Positions 24,001-35,689 of a stretch of 64,000 bases of DNA are shown one piece after another. The notes under the pieces are model-generated. The model ran no database searches. It was not told where the DNA came from and saw nothing but the letters and a program-made list of their open reading frames with translations. How positions within the stretch are numbered: position 1 is the stretch's first letter; each line of letters starts with the position of its first letter. The translations under genes and the position numbers were made by a program. The DNA comes from Anoplopoma fimbria (taxonomy: Eukaryota; Chordata; Actinopteri; Perciformes; Anoplopomatidae), in NCBI RefSeq assembly GCF_027596085.1, contig NC_072467.1, forward strand, positions 14,315,976 through 14,379,975, given 5' to 3'.

Positions 24001-24964
24001 TACACTGTCAGCTATTGATAATTACTTACGTGACCTGCCAATTGGCTGAAGAAGTTCATGCAAATGTCCTCTAATGCCCTAGATAAGGTCTCTCGCATGC
24101 TATTCTCGGACAGGGTTACTACTCCAAATACGCACGAGGTGAAACCATGAAAGTGACACAGAAAAAACAATCTTAAACATTATCTAGCTTTACTTTTTTT
24201 TGCACTGAGAGATTGTCAGTAACTTTCGGAGACAACTGGGGCAGCCCTGGATCGATCCAATCCAATCCAATAACTGGCAAGAAATGCTTTTTTCCAAACT
24301 GCGGTTGCATAGGTAGATTATTCTGGCAGAGAGGCAGAAAAGGGCATAATCTGTATGTAAACTATTCCTCTTTAAAACTTCAAAAAGCAGCTGATCATTG
24401 CGTCATACTTCCATAAAGGCAGGACAGAGGATCACAGTGGACTGTTTTTCACAGCCAACACGTCCAACAAACACACTCACACATGATTGTGTTATTAGAC
24501 GTCATTAGTTGGGTGTTGGTCCCTGCTGGCTGCAGTGCTCCATTAAAGCCCCCCGACTGAAACAGGAGATTAAGTCCTGGTTTATGGGCCACCTCACCTT
24601 GAACAGGGCTTACTTACTTGGCAGCCCTGACGAATGTTACCTCTGTTCTGCAGTGGAGGTAAGTGGAGGGGAACATAAATCTGTGCAGCACAAGAATCAC
24701 GAAGGAAATGTAATTCCAAGCATATACAGTAGCAGCACGCGCACCGTTTCCACGATTGCAGTGAATGTGTTACAATATAACGTGCGCTGACACACAGCTT
24801 TGCACAGGTTAATCCACTATAGCACTTTGGCTTGATGTGATGTAATGTCAGCAGCAAGTCAGCACCGTTTTGTAGCCTGTGGGCTTTAAAGTATAAAAAA
24901 ATCTCTCATGATAAGCTCTGGTATGTCTTTACACCCTGACTGTACATCCTAAATGGTCATTGTC
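21040..24964. other. Intronic sequence, nothing firmly recognised
   Basis: AT-rich with scattered GCTAAC words (23260-23350). Frames at 21218-21598 (minus) and 23579-24049 (plus) lack motifs, splice context or plausible composition. I see no known repeat, RNA gene or ntrk3 exon. Confidence 0.45.
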
Positions 24965-25115
24965 ACAGTGGTTTCATCCATTAGTTTGTGGACTACAGTT
25001 TTCAAGCCTTGAGTGGGGCATTTTGGCAGTCGCCATCTTGGTTTTTTGGAGCAAGAATTGACCATATTTGGACAAGAGGGTGGAGCTGGCGAGGCCATGT
25101 GCCGTTAGAATCACA
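24965..25115 (-). repeat. Dispersed repeat family P, copy D (partial, reverse)
   Basis: Ordered blocks ATTAGTTTGTGGACTACAGT, GGCAGTCGCCATCTTGG, and TGACCATATTTGGA match the right half of the family. Confidence 0.65.
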
Positions 25116-26989
25116 AACGCCAAGTTCCCAGCCACGGGCTTGGTTAGCATGGTGCATCCGTAATTCACATTACCTATGCTAATTTGGGCTATCAATAATA
25201 AAAAAAAAACTTGTTTGTCATGTTTCTTTTAGTACAATGTGTTAAGCTAATATGACAGATATGATGAGCGCTGGCACTAATACCTGGTTATTAGTGCTAT
25301 AAAGTTAAAAAATCAAATAATAACCGAATTTCATTCTTCTTAAACATAATAATTTCTGCTTTGTGTTGGTCTATGGGGTGGCCTTTCAAGGAACTTTTTT
25401 TACACTTTAGTGTTTCTTCATTTCTCAGCCCCTAAGGTTGTTGCATACTTTTACACACACACACGCACACATGCACACTCTCTCTTGTGTCTAATTTAGC
25501 TGGAAATGTCTTGGTGACAGCTTGATAAGAATGAGCTGACAAAGAGTTTGAGTTGATGTAAATTACCATGGTCGACGGGTTTTATTAAAACACACACATT
25601 AGTAGAACAAATTGGCAACGTTTGGTGCTGGAGAATAGAATACTGAAGGCTAACATAATAATGAAAAGTTAACGTGGTAGATGCTGTATGCAAGTGAAAA
25701 AAGGGTGCTCTCTGCAGACAGATAGCGCTCCAACATTAACAACTCGATCCATAAGACCCATGTTTGTTCTGTCCCTCAAAAGTGACAACACCTTTCTGAG
25801 TTGTGGCGCTGACTAAATCAATCCTTTTGAAGCTAAGAGAAAACATACGTCTGGTTGTAAAACCTCCGCTCTGTCACTCCTGCTCTCTGTAATCACCTTT
25901 ACTGTGTTCTCATACACCATAAAGTTTGTACATTGCTCATTTGTTGGTTTGAAGATGTTGGTTTTACATGTTTTTTTTCTGTTTGATGTCGGACAATTTG
26001 AAATAAGGATCAAAACATTTTTAAATTGAATCTACATGAATACATATTTTAATGTCAAAGTCAGTATAAGTGATTATAAATAAATAAAATTTGTGTTTAC
26101 AGAGAAACTCCATTAACACTTAGTTCTTAATATGCATTATCTGCTTAAAGCACTATTTAATTATAGTATTAAGCACTCAAACATTCATTATGATTTCTAA
26201 TAACAATCATAAAACACAATAGAGCATTTTATAATTATAATACTTCATAATTGCTGGTCACTCACTGACATTATTTTGTTAGGATAATAGTATATTAGAA
26301 TTTTAAAGTTGTAATACATTATAAGTTTTTCTCATATCATTATAATACTGCTTTAAACTGTGATAATACGTTACTTTAAGTGGTCATGTTTGCTTTTAAA
26401 AATGAATTTTACGTTGAGTGTGGTTTTTTTCAGTTTACTACCTGAGATAAAAAAACACTTTCATTTTCACAGAGCGCTTTATACGACTGATAAGATGCTG
26501 TTTGCAAAGACTGCACTCCAATACAACTACGCATACACAGCTTTATCACTTTGTGTTTGTCACTTACAGGCGACTTTGACTTTAGACTTTAAAAGTGAAG
26601 AGAGATGGGAAGAATGGTACAAGGGTAGGATGAAGATAAAGGGAGGAGGCGGAAAGAAAGTATGGTAGAGTTGACAATCCTGTTCATATGGGAGCCATAT
26701 TTGATTCATGGCAACACAGAAAACAGACCAGAACGGTTGATGAAAGATTTAATAACACACTGCAAAGTCCGTATAGATCAGCAGAAAGTCAGAATTCAGA
26801 AAAACTCACCGGATACAAGAGAACACCGCTCCCTTCTAAAGTTATCTTTCAACTCCTTAATGTAAAAAATATTTTGGATCTCCAACACTACCAACTGCAA
26901 CCTTTGGAGTTGTAGTTATAGGTATTAAATAGAATAATATATTTTATTGTTAAAGCTTGAGCTGGAAGAAGGCAGGCTGTTCTTATGCT

Positions 26990-27038
26990 GCTCTAAGTAC
27001 CTCTTTAACCCTGCTGTGTTAAAAGAGGTACTTAGAGC
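26990..27038. other. Hairpin, 19-bp stem, 10-nt loop
   Basis: GCTCTAAGTACCTCTTTAA is followed after CCCTGCTGTG by TTAAAAGAGGTACTTAGAGC. Perfect apart from one bulged T/A. Confidence 0.8.
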
Positions 27039-27673
27039 AACAAACCAAACAAGCATTAAAACATGACCAAAGCAGATCCACTTGAACAATATCACTTCCC
27101 ATAAAAAATAATGGGGTGGACAAAATCAGATGAACACATACATTGTATTACAAGACAATACAATGGCCAAACAATAAACAATGGTTTTAACCCTCTGAAC
27201 CCTAAAATCCATGTTTTCTGTAAACAACCGCCAAAACTACACATCATAATATTTAGATTTTTTTCTTTCCCACGGTCCTTGAACACGTCATGTGTGACAA
27301 ATGCGTCAAATTGAAGCTTAAATTGTAATATTTCATCAAAAACATTTTATCCTACATGTCTCATTTAAAATCTTGCCCAAAATAAACTATTTGAATTAAA
27401 CATATTCTGTAAAAAGCATTTAATTATGCCCTCCTCGGCGCAACTAGAAAGCCATGATTGATTTGGCTGAAACCAACAGTCACGTCACAAAAATTCAGTG
27501 AAACTTGGACTAAACTGCAGGCTGCTGAACACAAAAGGACAGGAGATGCATCAAGTAAAGGTTGTAGAAATGTAAATAGATCAATGTATATAGCACTATA
27601 TTTTTGTTTCCAATATTTGTAACATTTGTGGACAGTTGGAACAATGTTGTTTTTCTAATTTTTGTAAATGTAA

Positions 27674-27701
27674 TTTCTTTGAAAATACATTTTCAAAGAA
27701 A
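27674..27701. other. Perfect 12-bp hairpin
   Basis: TTTCTTTGAAAA, TACA loop, TTTTCAAAGAAA. Confidence 0.75.
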
Positions 27702-28295
27702 CTCAACTTTTTTTGCACTGAAGACATGTTTGAGTTATCTTTACTTCTAGCCATGATTGTGCTGTTCCCATAGATGTGCAGGACTTTTATATTGCAGTGT
27801 CAAATCAAGGCCACAGAGAGTTAAAATGTGACAGGAGCGGAAAACCCCATGAAACTGCACGGGGTGGAGAGAGTTAAAGTGTTGTACTCTTAAAAGTAAG
27901 GCCTTGAATAAATCAAACATATGAATGAAATGAATTGCAGACTGCAGGGAATGCAGTGGAAAAAAAAGTTGGTGACTCTACAGCTTTTGGCAGGACTAAC
28001 GCTGCTTAAAATAAGTGAAATTTATGATGATAATTCAGGCAGGCAGGTTTTCATGTAGACTATTTGGAGGATCCTCTCTGCGTCACAGTGATGCTCCTCC
28101 GTGTCACACAGCTCACTTAAACCTATTGCTCTCTCACTGGGAAAATCAGTCACGTCCCAACATTCAATCATCCGGCTTCCCGTTGGTTTGATTAATCAAC
28201 AACTCCCAACCTCAGCTTAGTCTTTTGAGCTCAATATAAAGAAATAGATCAGTAATTGCTATTGGAATAAAGCTGACATTTGTTTTTGCTAAAAC

Positions 28296-28352
28296 AATCT
28301 TCTAACATCCCTGTGTTTGTTTCCAGGATAAACACAGGGATGTTAGAAGATT
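28296..28352. other. Perfect 23-bp hairpin beside ntrk3 exon
   Basis: The left arm 28296-28318 (AATCTTCTAACATCCCTGTG then TTT) is the exact reverse complement of the right arm 28330-28352, with an 11-nt loop (GTTTCCAGGAT). It lies 102 bp beyond the donor end of the 28455-28526 exon, within the intron. Outside the arms pairing stops at once. Confidence 0.85.
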
Positions 28353-28454
28353 TTCAAGAACAGGCATAAGTGGCTGTGTGCATTTGTGTATTTATTTATG
28401 TATGCATGCGTGCTGTTCATGTTTGCCTTTGTGTGTGTGTGAATGTGTACTCAC

Positions 28455-28526
28455 ATGTAGCGCAGGTGGGGGTTCTTGGAGAAAACACGAGCCTGGATGG
28501 TATGCAGGTTGCTCCTCGTTATAGTC
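28455..28526 (-). CDS. ntrk3: ntrk3 (TrkC) coding exon, LRR region, 72 nt
   Basis: This is the next ntrk3 exon, 4831 bp downstream of the previous one on the minus strand. It has a strong acceptor (long pyrimidine tract ending CTGCTGCAG) and donor GTGAGTAC. Its first base completes the Leu codon split from the upstream exon. The frame then reads TITRSNLHTIQARVFSKNPH, then LRY, with two bases of a split codon at the end. The TrkC pattern as I remember it is T-I-x-x-S-x-L-x-x-I-Q-x-R-x-F-x-K-N-P-H-L-R-Y, about 15 of 23 identical. The same position in TrkB diverges. The 72-nt length and phase match the second LRR exon of vertebrate TRK genes. The expected third LRR exon (N-L-S-x-N-R-L-T-T-L-S-W type) was not seen in 1-28454, so the following intron probably exceeds 28 kb. 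Confidence 0.88.
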
Positions 28527-28678
28527 CTGCAGCAGACAGACACAGAGGAGAGAAAAACGTCAGCTCTGTCACTCTGAATTATTGTCAGTTAAGGGAGAAG
28601 AAGAAACTGACAGGAACAATCACCCAAGAAACGAAAGAAGGAAAGATTTGCTATCAAAACAAAGTGACTAATACTTTA

Positions 28679-28700
28679 TTTTTTTTTTTTTTTTTTTTTT
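28679..28700. repeat. Poly(T), 22 bp
   Basis: Pure T run. On the minus strand it is a poly(A), which could mark the tail of a retroposed piece, but no body was recognised. Confidence 0.9.
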
Positions 28701-28939
28701 ACTTCCATTTTGGACATATTACATGATCAGTAGACATCTAAATGGACATTAAGAAGGTAACTTATTTGTCAGTTATAGCCCCACCCCTGGCGCTGATTGG
28801 CTAATTGTTAGTCGTGCGCAGTGCTCGACATGATTGCTGTTTCAACTGAGAAACCGGTTTGGTGGACGGATTCAAAGGTCTGGACCACGGCAATCTCTGG
28901 TTTTGAAAGGTTTGGCCAATGAGGTACCGCCTAGAACAT

Positions 28940-29185
28940 GCATTCTCTCTAATGGCCATAAGGGGACCAATCCTCTGGTTGCAAAAAAGATTGTATAGAA
29001 GTTTATGTGAAGATGACTCTACTTCTCACTTGATTTATTCCCTCAGTAAACATTGTAAACATAAGTTTATGGTCTTAATCTTCAAGTCTTTTTCAATGCA
29101 GCATAATGTTCATTTAGTAAATTATGGTCCAGTTAGAGTCAAATAGACCATAAAGCAGAGTATGTTTTAGGGCGGGGCTACCCTG
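28940..29185 (+). repeat. Dispersed repeat family P, copy E (left half)
   Basis: TCTCACTTGATTTATTCCCT, TTTAGTAAATTATGGTCCAG, and AATAGACCATAAAGCAGAGT match the left half of copy B in order. The right half is absent. Confidence 0.65.
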
Positions 29186-29749
29186 GGTTCACTTTATTTT
29201 TTGCTCTATGTCCAAAACCAAATTACTGCGCTCTATTTTTAAGTATGTTGAGAATTAAGACTTAAGTGAGTCCTACAGTCAGCCAACTGTTGCCAATTAG
29301 TGCTCTCTGTATCTCCCACAATAGCTCCTTTGGATATGAAAGTGAAAACGGAGCTGTGGAGGATCCTGCAGCTCAGTTTTAATCAGCTAGTTGTAAGTGG
29401 GAGAGGAGCCAGTGTATGTGCCCAGCTGGAGCATTGGAAACATTCCATCCAGAACAGTGTATAAGCTGCATCACCCCCTCTCAGAGTCAGTGCGACTAAC
29501 GTCCTTCTGTTTCTCCTACTTTCTCTTCTTCTACTATATTAAATGCCTGTTTTTAGCCCTCATGTGATCTCAGTCAATGTCACACATTCAAAAAATTGTG
29601 GCACCTGTTAAAAACTATGATTCAGAAATGCCACTGATATAGCATAAAATGTTAGATCAGGTATTGGCGAGTGCATGAGTCAATGCACCCATCCAATATC
29701 ATGTTATATCATTTATCAGCTAATTAACAAAGCAACAGCAAGACGTGTC

Positions 29750-29960
29750 ACTTGCTACTGGTACCAGGTTTTTCATTTAACCTTTCCTGGTGTATTTTGA
29801 AAATCGTCTTTTGTCTCTCGTTTCAGATACTTCCAGCCTGTGTGATTCTCTACCCTGCCCTGATTAGTTTCACCCGTCCCCCATTACCCTTCTGGTTGAG
29901 TACCTTTGCTCATGTGTACAGGACTTTGTTTTCATCAAGTAAAGTCTATATAGCTTAGCT
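29750..29960 (+). repeat. Possible degenerate gypsy-type LTR fragment
   Basis: GATACTTCCAGCCTGTGTGA, CCCTGATTAGTTTCACCCGT and a following TTTGTTTTCATCAAGTAAAG resemble the U3/R part of common fish gypsy LTRs as I remember them. No paired ends. Weak call. Confidence 0.35.
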
Positions 29961-32900
29961 CTGCTCCCCTGTGTTGCTACAGAAACACTGTCAAGGGAAA
30001 CAAAGAGGTAAATTATCACTAACAAGGCCCTAACTTACATAGATAGCAGCTTCCTTTGTGTAACTGAAACCACTGAAGCCTCATATTAGCTTCAGCTGAA
30101 CATTAGAAGGGATGCATTGTTCATTTTCTCCCCATTGGGTTTGTTGAGCTTTTGACCTCATGCACATTTTCCACACATACAGATACATATTGACACATGT
30201 TTAGTTTCAAACATCATATCATCATCATATAAGTTAAGTTAATACGTTTATAGTTTATTTTCTTTGAGTTATCAGTGCTGAAGGTCCTGCTGCTAGAAGG
30301 ACATCTTGTCTGGCCGAGCAAAAGTTGTCCCTTTTTAAAGCCGAGCTCTTAAATCAGAATGTACCAAGTGCCCACAACATCGTGGGGGGAAATTTCTAGT
30401 TGATTTTGTTGATTTCCTCAGAGTATATTGCTTTGGTTGTTGGTGCTTTTGTTTGGGATAATGCTAGTATACTTTATTGTTTTGTTATATTTGTTGCTTA
30501 GTTGGTAACGTTTGTCTTCATGTTACCCCTTTGGCTCAAAAAATGGCCTGATCAGCCATTGTACATGTTCCCATCTGTCTTTAGTTTCTTGCCTTTATTA
30601 GGTTTCAATTTATCAATTTATTCAGTTTTTGGGTAAATAAAACATTGTTTTATGAAAGGACCGGGTTTTGGCCAGGATGGACAGGAGAAATGATAACAGC
30701 CACCAAAAAGTGTTTCATTGTACATGTAGATGTGCGACTGTTGTATCGAGATACTTAAAAAAATTGTACCCAGTGACTTTTCATATAGTCCCATCAGCAG
30801 CTCAACATTTTGACTTATTTAATACTTTGATTTAGGACCAAATGCCTGCAAAACAATCTAAATATCAGAATGTTAGCATTGTCATTGTGAGCCCCCTTAG
30901 CTTTAGCTAAAAGAACCACTGTGTCTATGTACAGCCTTGTTTTTGTTTGTTGAATTGTATCAAGTCTATACGTTGTTCATGACCAATGATGCCCTCTGCA
31001 ATGTTTCAAGATAACAGTAGAATAAAAATAAGAAAAACAATGGTTGAACAATCCATTGACTGATTGACATCTTGCAGTTTCTGATTTCCATTTTTTCCAT
31101 CATGTCAGGCTGCCATCGTCATCACAGTGATGAGTTCAAAGCACTCTGAGAAAAGTAGAGGCTACTAGATTTCCTTTCCTTCTCTCTTTCCTTTTTTCTT
31201 CAGCTGAATCACACTAAAGGATCTTTACCTGACAATTATTTTATAATCATCCCTTCTGGTTGAAATGACACTGATGACTGACATGCATTTTGATGAAACT
31301 CCCGACTGAACATTAAGCAACATTATTACACTGAATGATCCAAAGTGTTGAAATGACTACATTGCTGTTGAATTGTTCACAGCTCCTGCTTTTTATGATT
31401 GAAGTAGTTTTAATGTATGGCACGGTGCACATGGCGGTTGAATCCACCAAGTTACTTTGAAGTGCATTCCTCTTCGCAAGCACAGACAGCCAATGTTAAG
31501 AAGCTCTTAACATAGTGCACCCGCTCTTAAGTGCTACTTTGTGAAACGTGTTCGAAAAAGGCTTTTAACTTCTAAGATTAATAGTTATCTGGAAACGTCA
31601 AACACCTTGTTTGACTGACAACAGCAGCTCCCTTCTAACCTCGCTGAGTGATGATTTCCTGTTTTATTGCAAATACTTGGCTGTGATACAAGTTTTAAGA
31701 GACAAGGAAAAACTAGATTCTATTAAACCTCTTGAGCAAAAATATATTTTTAACAATATCTCAATTAATTATATATAAACAGGGCCATTCAAAATCATTT
31801 GACATTTGCTAAACAGTGTTTCTAGTTAGCTAGGTAACTAGCTTGTCCTTCTACAGAGCGACGGGGAATGAGGCAGAGACTGTTGGACCAACATGCCGCT
31901 GTCCACCAGCCTGCTGTTTGGCTCATTTTCTGCAACCACTTTAGCATTGAAGCATGGTGAAATAAGCAAGCTGGCTAACTAGCCAGATTTCCACTAGTTT
32001 GATAGCTAGCTAGCTAATTCCACAATACGTACACGAATGCAAGTGTAGCGTTTAAGTGCTGTGGAATAAGTAAGCTAGCTAGCTTGTTAGTTGTAAGCTG
32101 GCTAGTTAACTGGTTACATAAAACGAGACAAACTAAGTAGTCACTTATCTGGTGTGGAGTGTGTGGATGAAATGTTTAGTTGTATGCTTCGTAACAATAC
32201 TAAGCCACGGCTTGTAGTAGTAGTTACTGCCAAACCTCACCTCAGGAAGTCCTGGACTGGCCGTGAATTGGTTTGTTTTATACGGAAGTCAGCCCTCTAT
32301 GATGGTTGTAATGACAACGGTACACGTAAAAATGACTGCCACTTTGACCATCCAGCTACCTTTGTGTTATGTTATTTAGAGGGCGTATACTAGACCATCT
32401 TATTATTCAAGACCAACATTTTGGAGAAGGAAAATCTGTTCCTTAACAGCAAGAAGTCTGGGCAGCTTATTGGACTATTTCTTGAGCATTACAAAGAGAT
32501 ACAGATGTTTTTCTTGAAACTTCTTTCAACCACGCAGGAAATGTTTCATGATCTTTCTTCTCATCTATCATTTTCTATTCCTAGAACATATACTTTTTCA
32601 ATAGTCAGAGGGTTTTTGTTAGCTTAGAATTAGCCCTTCATATCTACATAGGGAGCAGGTTGTCTTTGAATGCACCATGTTGCACTGCCATGTTTCTACA
32701 GTAGCCCGGAATAGACAAACCAAACGTTGGCTCTTGAGTGAGCTTTTCGCTTTCTTACAATACCTGATGGCTACCTATAGTTCTCTGACACGCTTGTGAA
32801 ACTGCTATAACGTGATCTGCTAAACCTTGGTGAATGCAAAACCATGGTACCTCTAACCGCCATCAGACTTCTGTTGCTCCTAAAGAAGTGTTATTATGGT

Positions 32901-33357
32901 ATGTAAAGCCTCTGAGCAAGGCGAGCTACATTACAATGGTTTTGCACTCGGCAGCTCACGTCACTGCAGTCTTCTAAAGGGAGGGTTGTTGCTGTATTTG
33001 TGTATGCTATGTGTTGTAAAATTAAATTACTGCAAATCAGTTGAAAATAATAATGACAAAAAATATGTCTATGTTGCATGTAATAATATAGAATATATAC
33101 TGTTGTACCGGTATTTCTACATTTCATGCTTCATTTCATATACAGTAGATGCTCAGAACTCTTGACAATATTCTTGTCGTTTCTCTTATCTGTACAAAAC
33201 GTCTTATTCACAAAGGTGTTTTAGGCATTAGTGTGATAAACAGGAATGGAGGGAAGTATTCCAAGCCAAGCAAGGAGACCTTATCCGTGATATGCATTAG
33301 AAACATTGTAACACTGCATGAACAGACAGACACATAGCAGGGTGTGGTGCTACTTAC

Positions 33358-33432
33358 AGCCTCTGTAAGCCGGTGTAGAGCTCCATGTCCACATCCCTCA
33401 AGGTCTGCAGACCAGTCCAGTTCTCAATGTGT
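33358..33432 (-). CDS. ntrk3: ntrk3 (TrkC) coding exon, LRR region, 75 nt
   Basis: This is an internal coding exon of a neurotrophin receptor tyrosine kinase, most like TrkC, the neurotrophin-3 receptor of neuronal plasma membranes. On the minus strand an acceptor (pyrimidine-rich, ...TACTTTTCAG) precedes it and a consensus donor GTAAGTA follows. The frame begins with one base completing a codon and reads HIENWTGLQTLRDVDMELY, then TGLQR, ending with two bases of a Leu codon. From memory, mammalian TrkC has HIENW, then a variable stretch, then VDMELYTGLQKL, in the extracellular leucine-rich repeats, encoded by a 75-nt exon. TrkA and TrkB differ strongly here. The phase-2 end fits the next exon (28455-28526) exactly. 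It encodes ligand-domain scaffold, not kinase. I could not find the upstream exon with the signal peptide and the N-terminal Cys cluster, so it probably lies beyond 64000. I cannot tell ntrk3a from ntrk3b. Confidence 0.88.
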
Positions 33433-34704
33433 CTGAAAAGTAGGACATAACAAAACATATTAGTAGTCTGTGTGGATTATTCTGCCAATTATTTTTAAAA
33501 TGAACTTTAATTAGTTATTGTCTGAAATTCTCAAATTAAATATTTTTTGAAAAATGTAAAAAAAAAAACGATTTCAGAGAAAAGCAGATCAAGGGGTCTA
33601 CAATATGCGTTTGAAGGATATATCCAGGATGTCAAAGGGATTCAGTAGTAATAACGGTTTAAAAAGGTAAAGATGAGGTCAAGGTGTTGAGAAAGGTGTT
33701 GAGGAACAACACTGCTCCTTTAAAGCCAGGTAGGTTTTTATTTATTGTTACAATTATCAAAAATGCAAATACTACACTATTATTGGCCCGTCTGTATTTG
33801 ATGAGCGGTACTTAGCGAAGGCTCAATTGCAATCCGCCGGTTATGATATAGGTTAAAACTTGTTCAACCAAAAATACCAGCTAATGGCGTACCTTAACAT
33901 AAGGCTAAAAATCCAGCTATGAAAACAAACACATTGGGATATTATTCAAAATGAATAATTTTGCTGAACAAAAGTAAGCTTTTGTTATATGAAAACCTGT
34001 ATTGCTTATAGAATAAAAATGTACAGGAGCAACCGGTGGCTGAGTACCACCGTACCGCAGTGTGAGAGTTCGTATTACTTAGAGTTGGGGGTACTAGCAT
34101 TTGAGAACCTGCTGATCTGAGCACTTTAAAATATCATTACAGTTCTAACAAATTTAATAGACAACATGATGATGTTGCTGAAATGAATACTGTATTGCAA
34201 CATCGACAGCTATTACGTATTAGGTTAAATTGGGCTTGCACACCGAAACTGTTATCGGCATATGTGCATCTCTAATTCAGAGTAAACACAATTGTTCAGT
34301 AAACTGTTTAATCAAACCTTAATGAGGTTCTTCACAGTGTTTAAGTGTTCATGTAGACATGGTCTGAACTGACTGGCTGCTGTGGTTTGTTGGCCGTGAA
34401 AGTTTTGCAGCGTGGCCTTGTGGGAGCACCCTGTAGCAGAAACAGGATAGTGGCCCATTTTGGATCCGGCAGCGGATGGCAGCAAATCAAAACACGCAAA
34501 TCACATCACACTGAACATCTGTTTACCCAAGAGACCTCCTCCTGGCCCTGAGCGTGTGTGTGTGTCTGTTTGTGTGTACACACTACTACACTCCCCTCTG
34601 TGTGTTCGGTTACAAAGGTATGCATGGAAAGATCAGTTAGAGGTTCTGTTTGTCCATCTGTCTTCCTGGAATTGATTCAACACCAAAACACCTTTGCATA
34701 TTTA

Positions 34705-34736
<32 letters not shown>

Positions 34737-34854
34737 GTCATTGCTTGTCTGTAGCTGCGGTTAAACAAGTATTTTCAGTGCGATTTTTGTCATCCGATCA
34801 TGCCAGAATCAGGCAGCAACCTCCAGTTCTGTCGAGTATGCTTAAGGACGGCCT
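33433..34854. other. Upstream ntrk3 intron, start; possible tRNA-like fragment
   Basis: AT-rich. At 34030-34078 there is GGTGGCTGAGTACCACC ... GCAGTGTGAGAGTTCGTATT, with A/B-box-like words of a tRNA-derived SINE head, degenerate. A (CT)n run lies at 34705-34732. No exon recognised. Confidence 0.5.
34705..34732. repeat. (CT)n microsatellite
   Basis: Pure CT run of 14 units. Confidence 0.93.
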
Positions 34855-35045
34855 TACTTTGATTGACAGGTCGCTGCCGCTACCAGAGCCATATACTGTG
34901 TCTGAACGTCACTCCGCCATATTCCAAATATGGTAACTTCCGTTACAACATGGTGACGGCCATATTCCACGATGGCGATGCGAAGTCGACGAACTCAAGG
35001 ATTCAAAACGCCATTCTACAAACCATTTCTTATATAGAGTGTATG
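34855..35045 (+). repeat. Dispersed repeat family P, copy F (right half)
   Basis: Words GACAGGTCGCTGCCGCTACC, CAAATATGGTAACTTCCGTT, CACGATGGCGATGCG and CTTATATAGAGTGTATGG follow the order seen in copy B (TGACAAGTCGCTACCAGAGC, AAATATGGTCCCTTCCG). Confidence 0.65.
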
Positions 35046-35439
35046 GCCAGGACGCAGTAGCTATCAAATCTGTACGCTAGTACAGTACTATGAACCTTAA
35101 GCGGCCTGGTAGCCAGTAGTCTAAAACTGTACCTTCTGCCCAGATGAGACTTCCCCACAGCATCACTGAGATCTCAAACTGACTAATGGTGTGTTCAGGT
35201 GGCACATGGTAAGTCAGAAACGTCCAAGCTTACAGTCAAGGAATCTCAAAAATTCGACCGCTCTCACTTTTTATTTCATCTAAAGCTGCACTCATCAACA
35301 ATTACAATAGCAATGGATCAAACGGTTATGCGTCATTAGAAAGGCATCCCTCATATTGATGAACCCACGGGGAGAAAGATCGTAAACTCTGAAGCTTCTG
35401 TGCAGAAAAGTCCACCTCCGTCAACCTCGTCAACACAGT

Positions 35440-35640
35440 GGGCAGCTGTTTCCAGTTCCAATAAAGCCACCGTACGCTACCTGCTCTGCAGCTGACAGAC
35501 GCAGTGAGAGACCAGCTGGTGAAAACGGTGGTACATTTAGCAGCTAAAGAGACAGATAGTTCCCTCAGGAGCTGGTGGAGACCAAAAAACTGAGCTAAAA
35601 GATGGCATTACACTCATCAGGTGGACACACGCACACGACT
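35440..35640 (+). repeat. Dispersed repeat family Q, copy 2
   Basis: ACATTTAGCAGCTAAAGAGA, TTCCCTCAGGAGCTGGTGGA and GACCAAAAAACTGAGCTAAA; the reverse complement occurs at 18790-18965. The CATCAGGTGGACAC end also fits the teleost repeat I remember. Confidence 0.65.
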
Positions 35641-35689
35641 CCATTTGAATGCTAATGGTCCCACTGGATGTGTAAATAGTCTAGGGCTC

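Larger units (their letters stand above)
25116..28454. other. Intronic sequence with three hairpins, close to the ntrk3 exon
   Basis: AT-rich. Two short hairpins are listed separately (26990-27038, 27674-27701) and a longer one lies within the last 160 bp before the exon (28296-28352). No coding signature, no recognised repeat. Confidence 0.5.
28527..33357 (-). other. ntrk3: ntrk3 intron between the two LRR exons
   Basis: This 4.8-kb intron has GT and AG ends on the minus strand and joins the two phase-2 exons. It holds a poly(T) run (28679-28700), part of a dispersed repeat (about 28940-29185) and a possible degenerate LTR fragment (about 29750-29960). From 29960 to 33357 it is AT-rich, with short GCTAGC-rich stretches (31800-32110). 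I see no convincing extra exon. The open frame at 32154-32393 has no recognisable motif. Confidence 0.85.

Noticed and set aside
28296..28352. microRNA precursor
   Set aside because: The 23-bp stem is perfect and too short for a typical precursor, with no pairing outside; small-RNA data would be needed.
30000..33300. Extra ntrk3 exon or small gene between the two LRR exons
   Set aside because: Frames at 32154-32393, 32421-32627 and 32896-33165 lack motif and phase-compatible splice sites; the two known exons already join perfectly.
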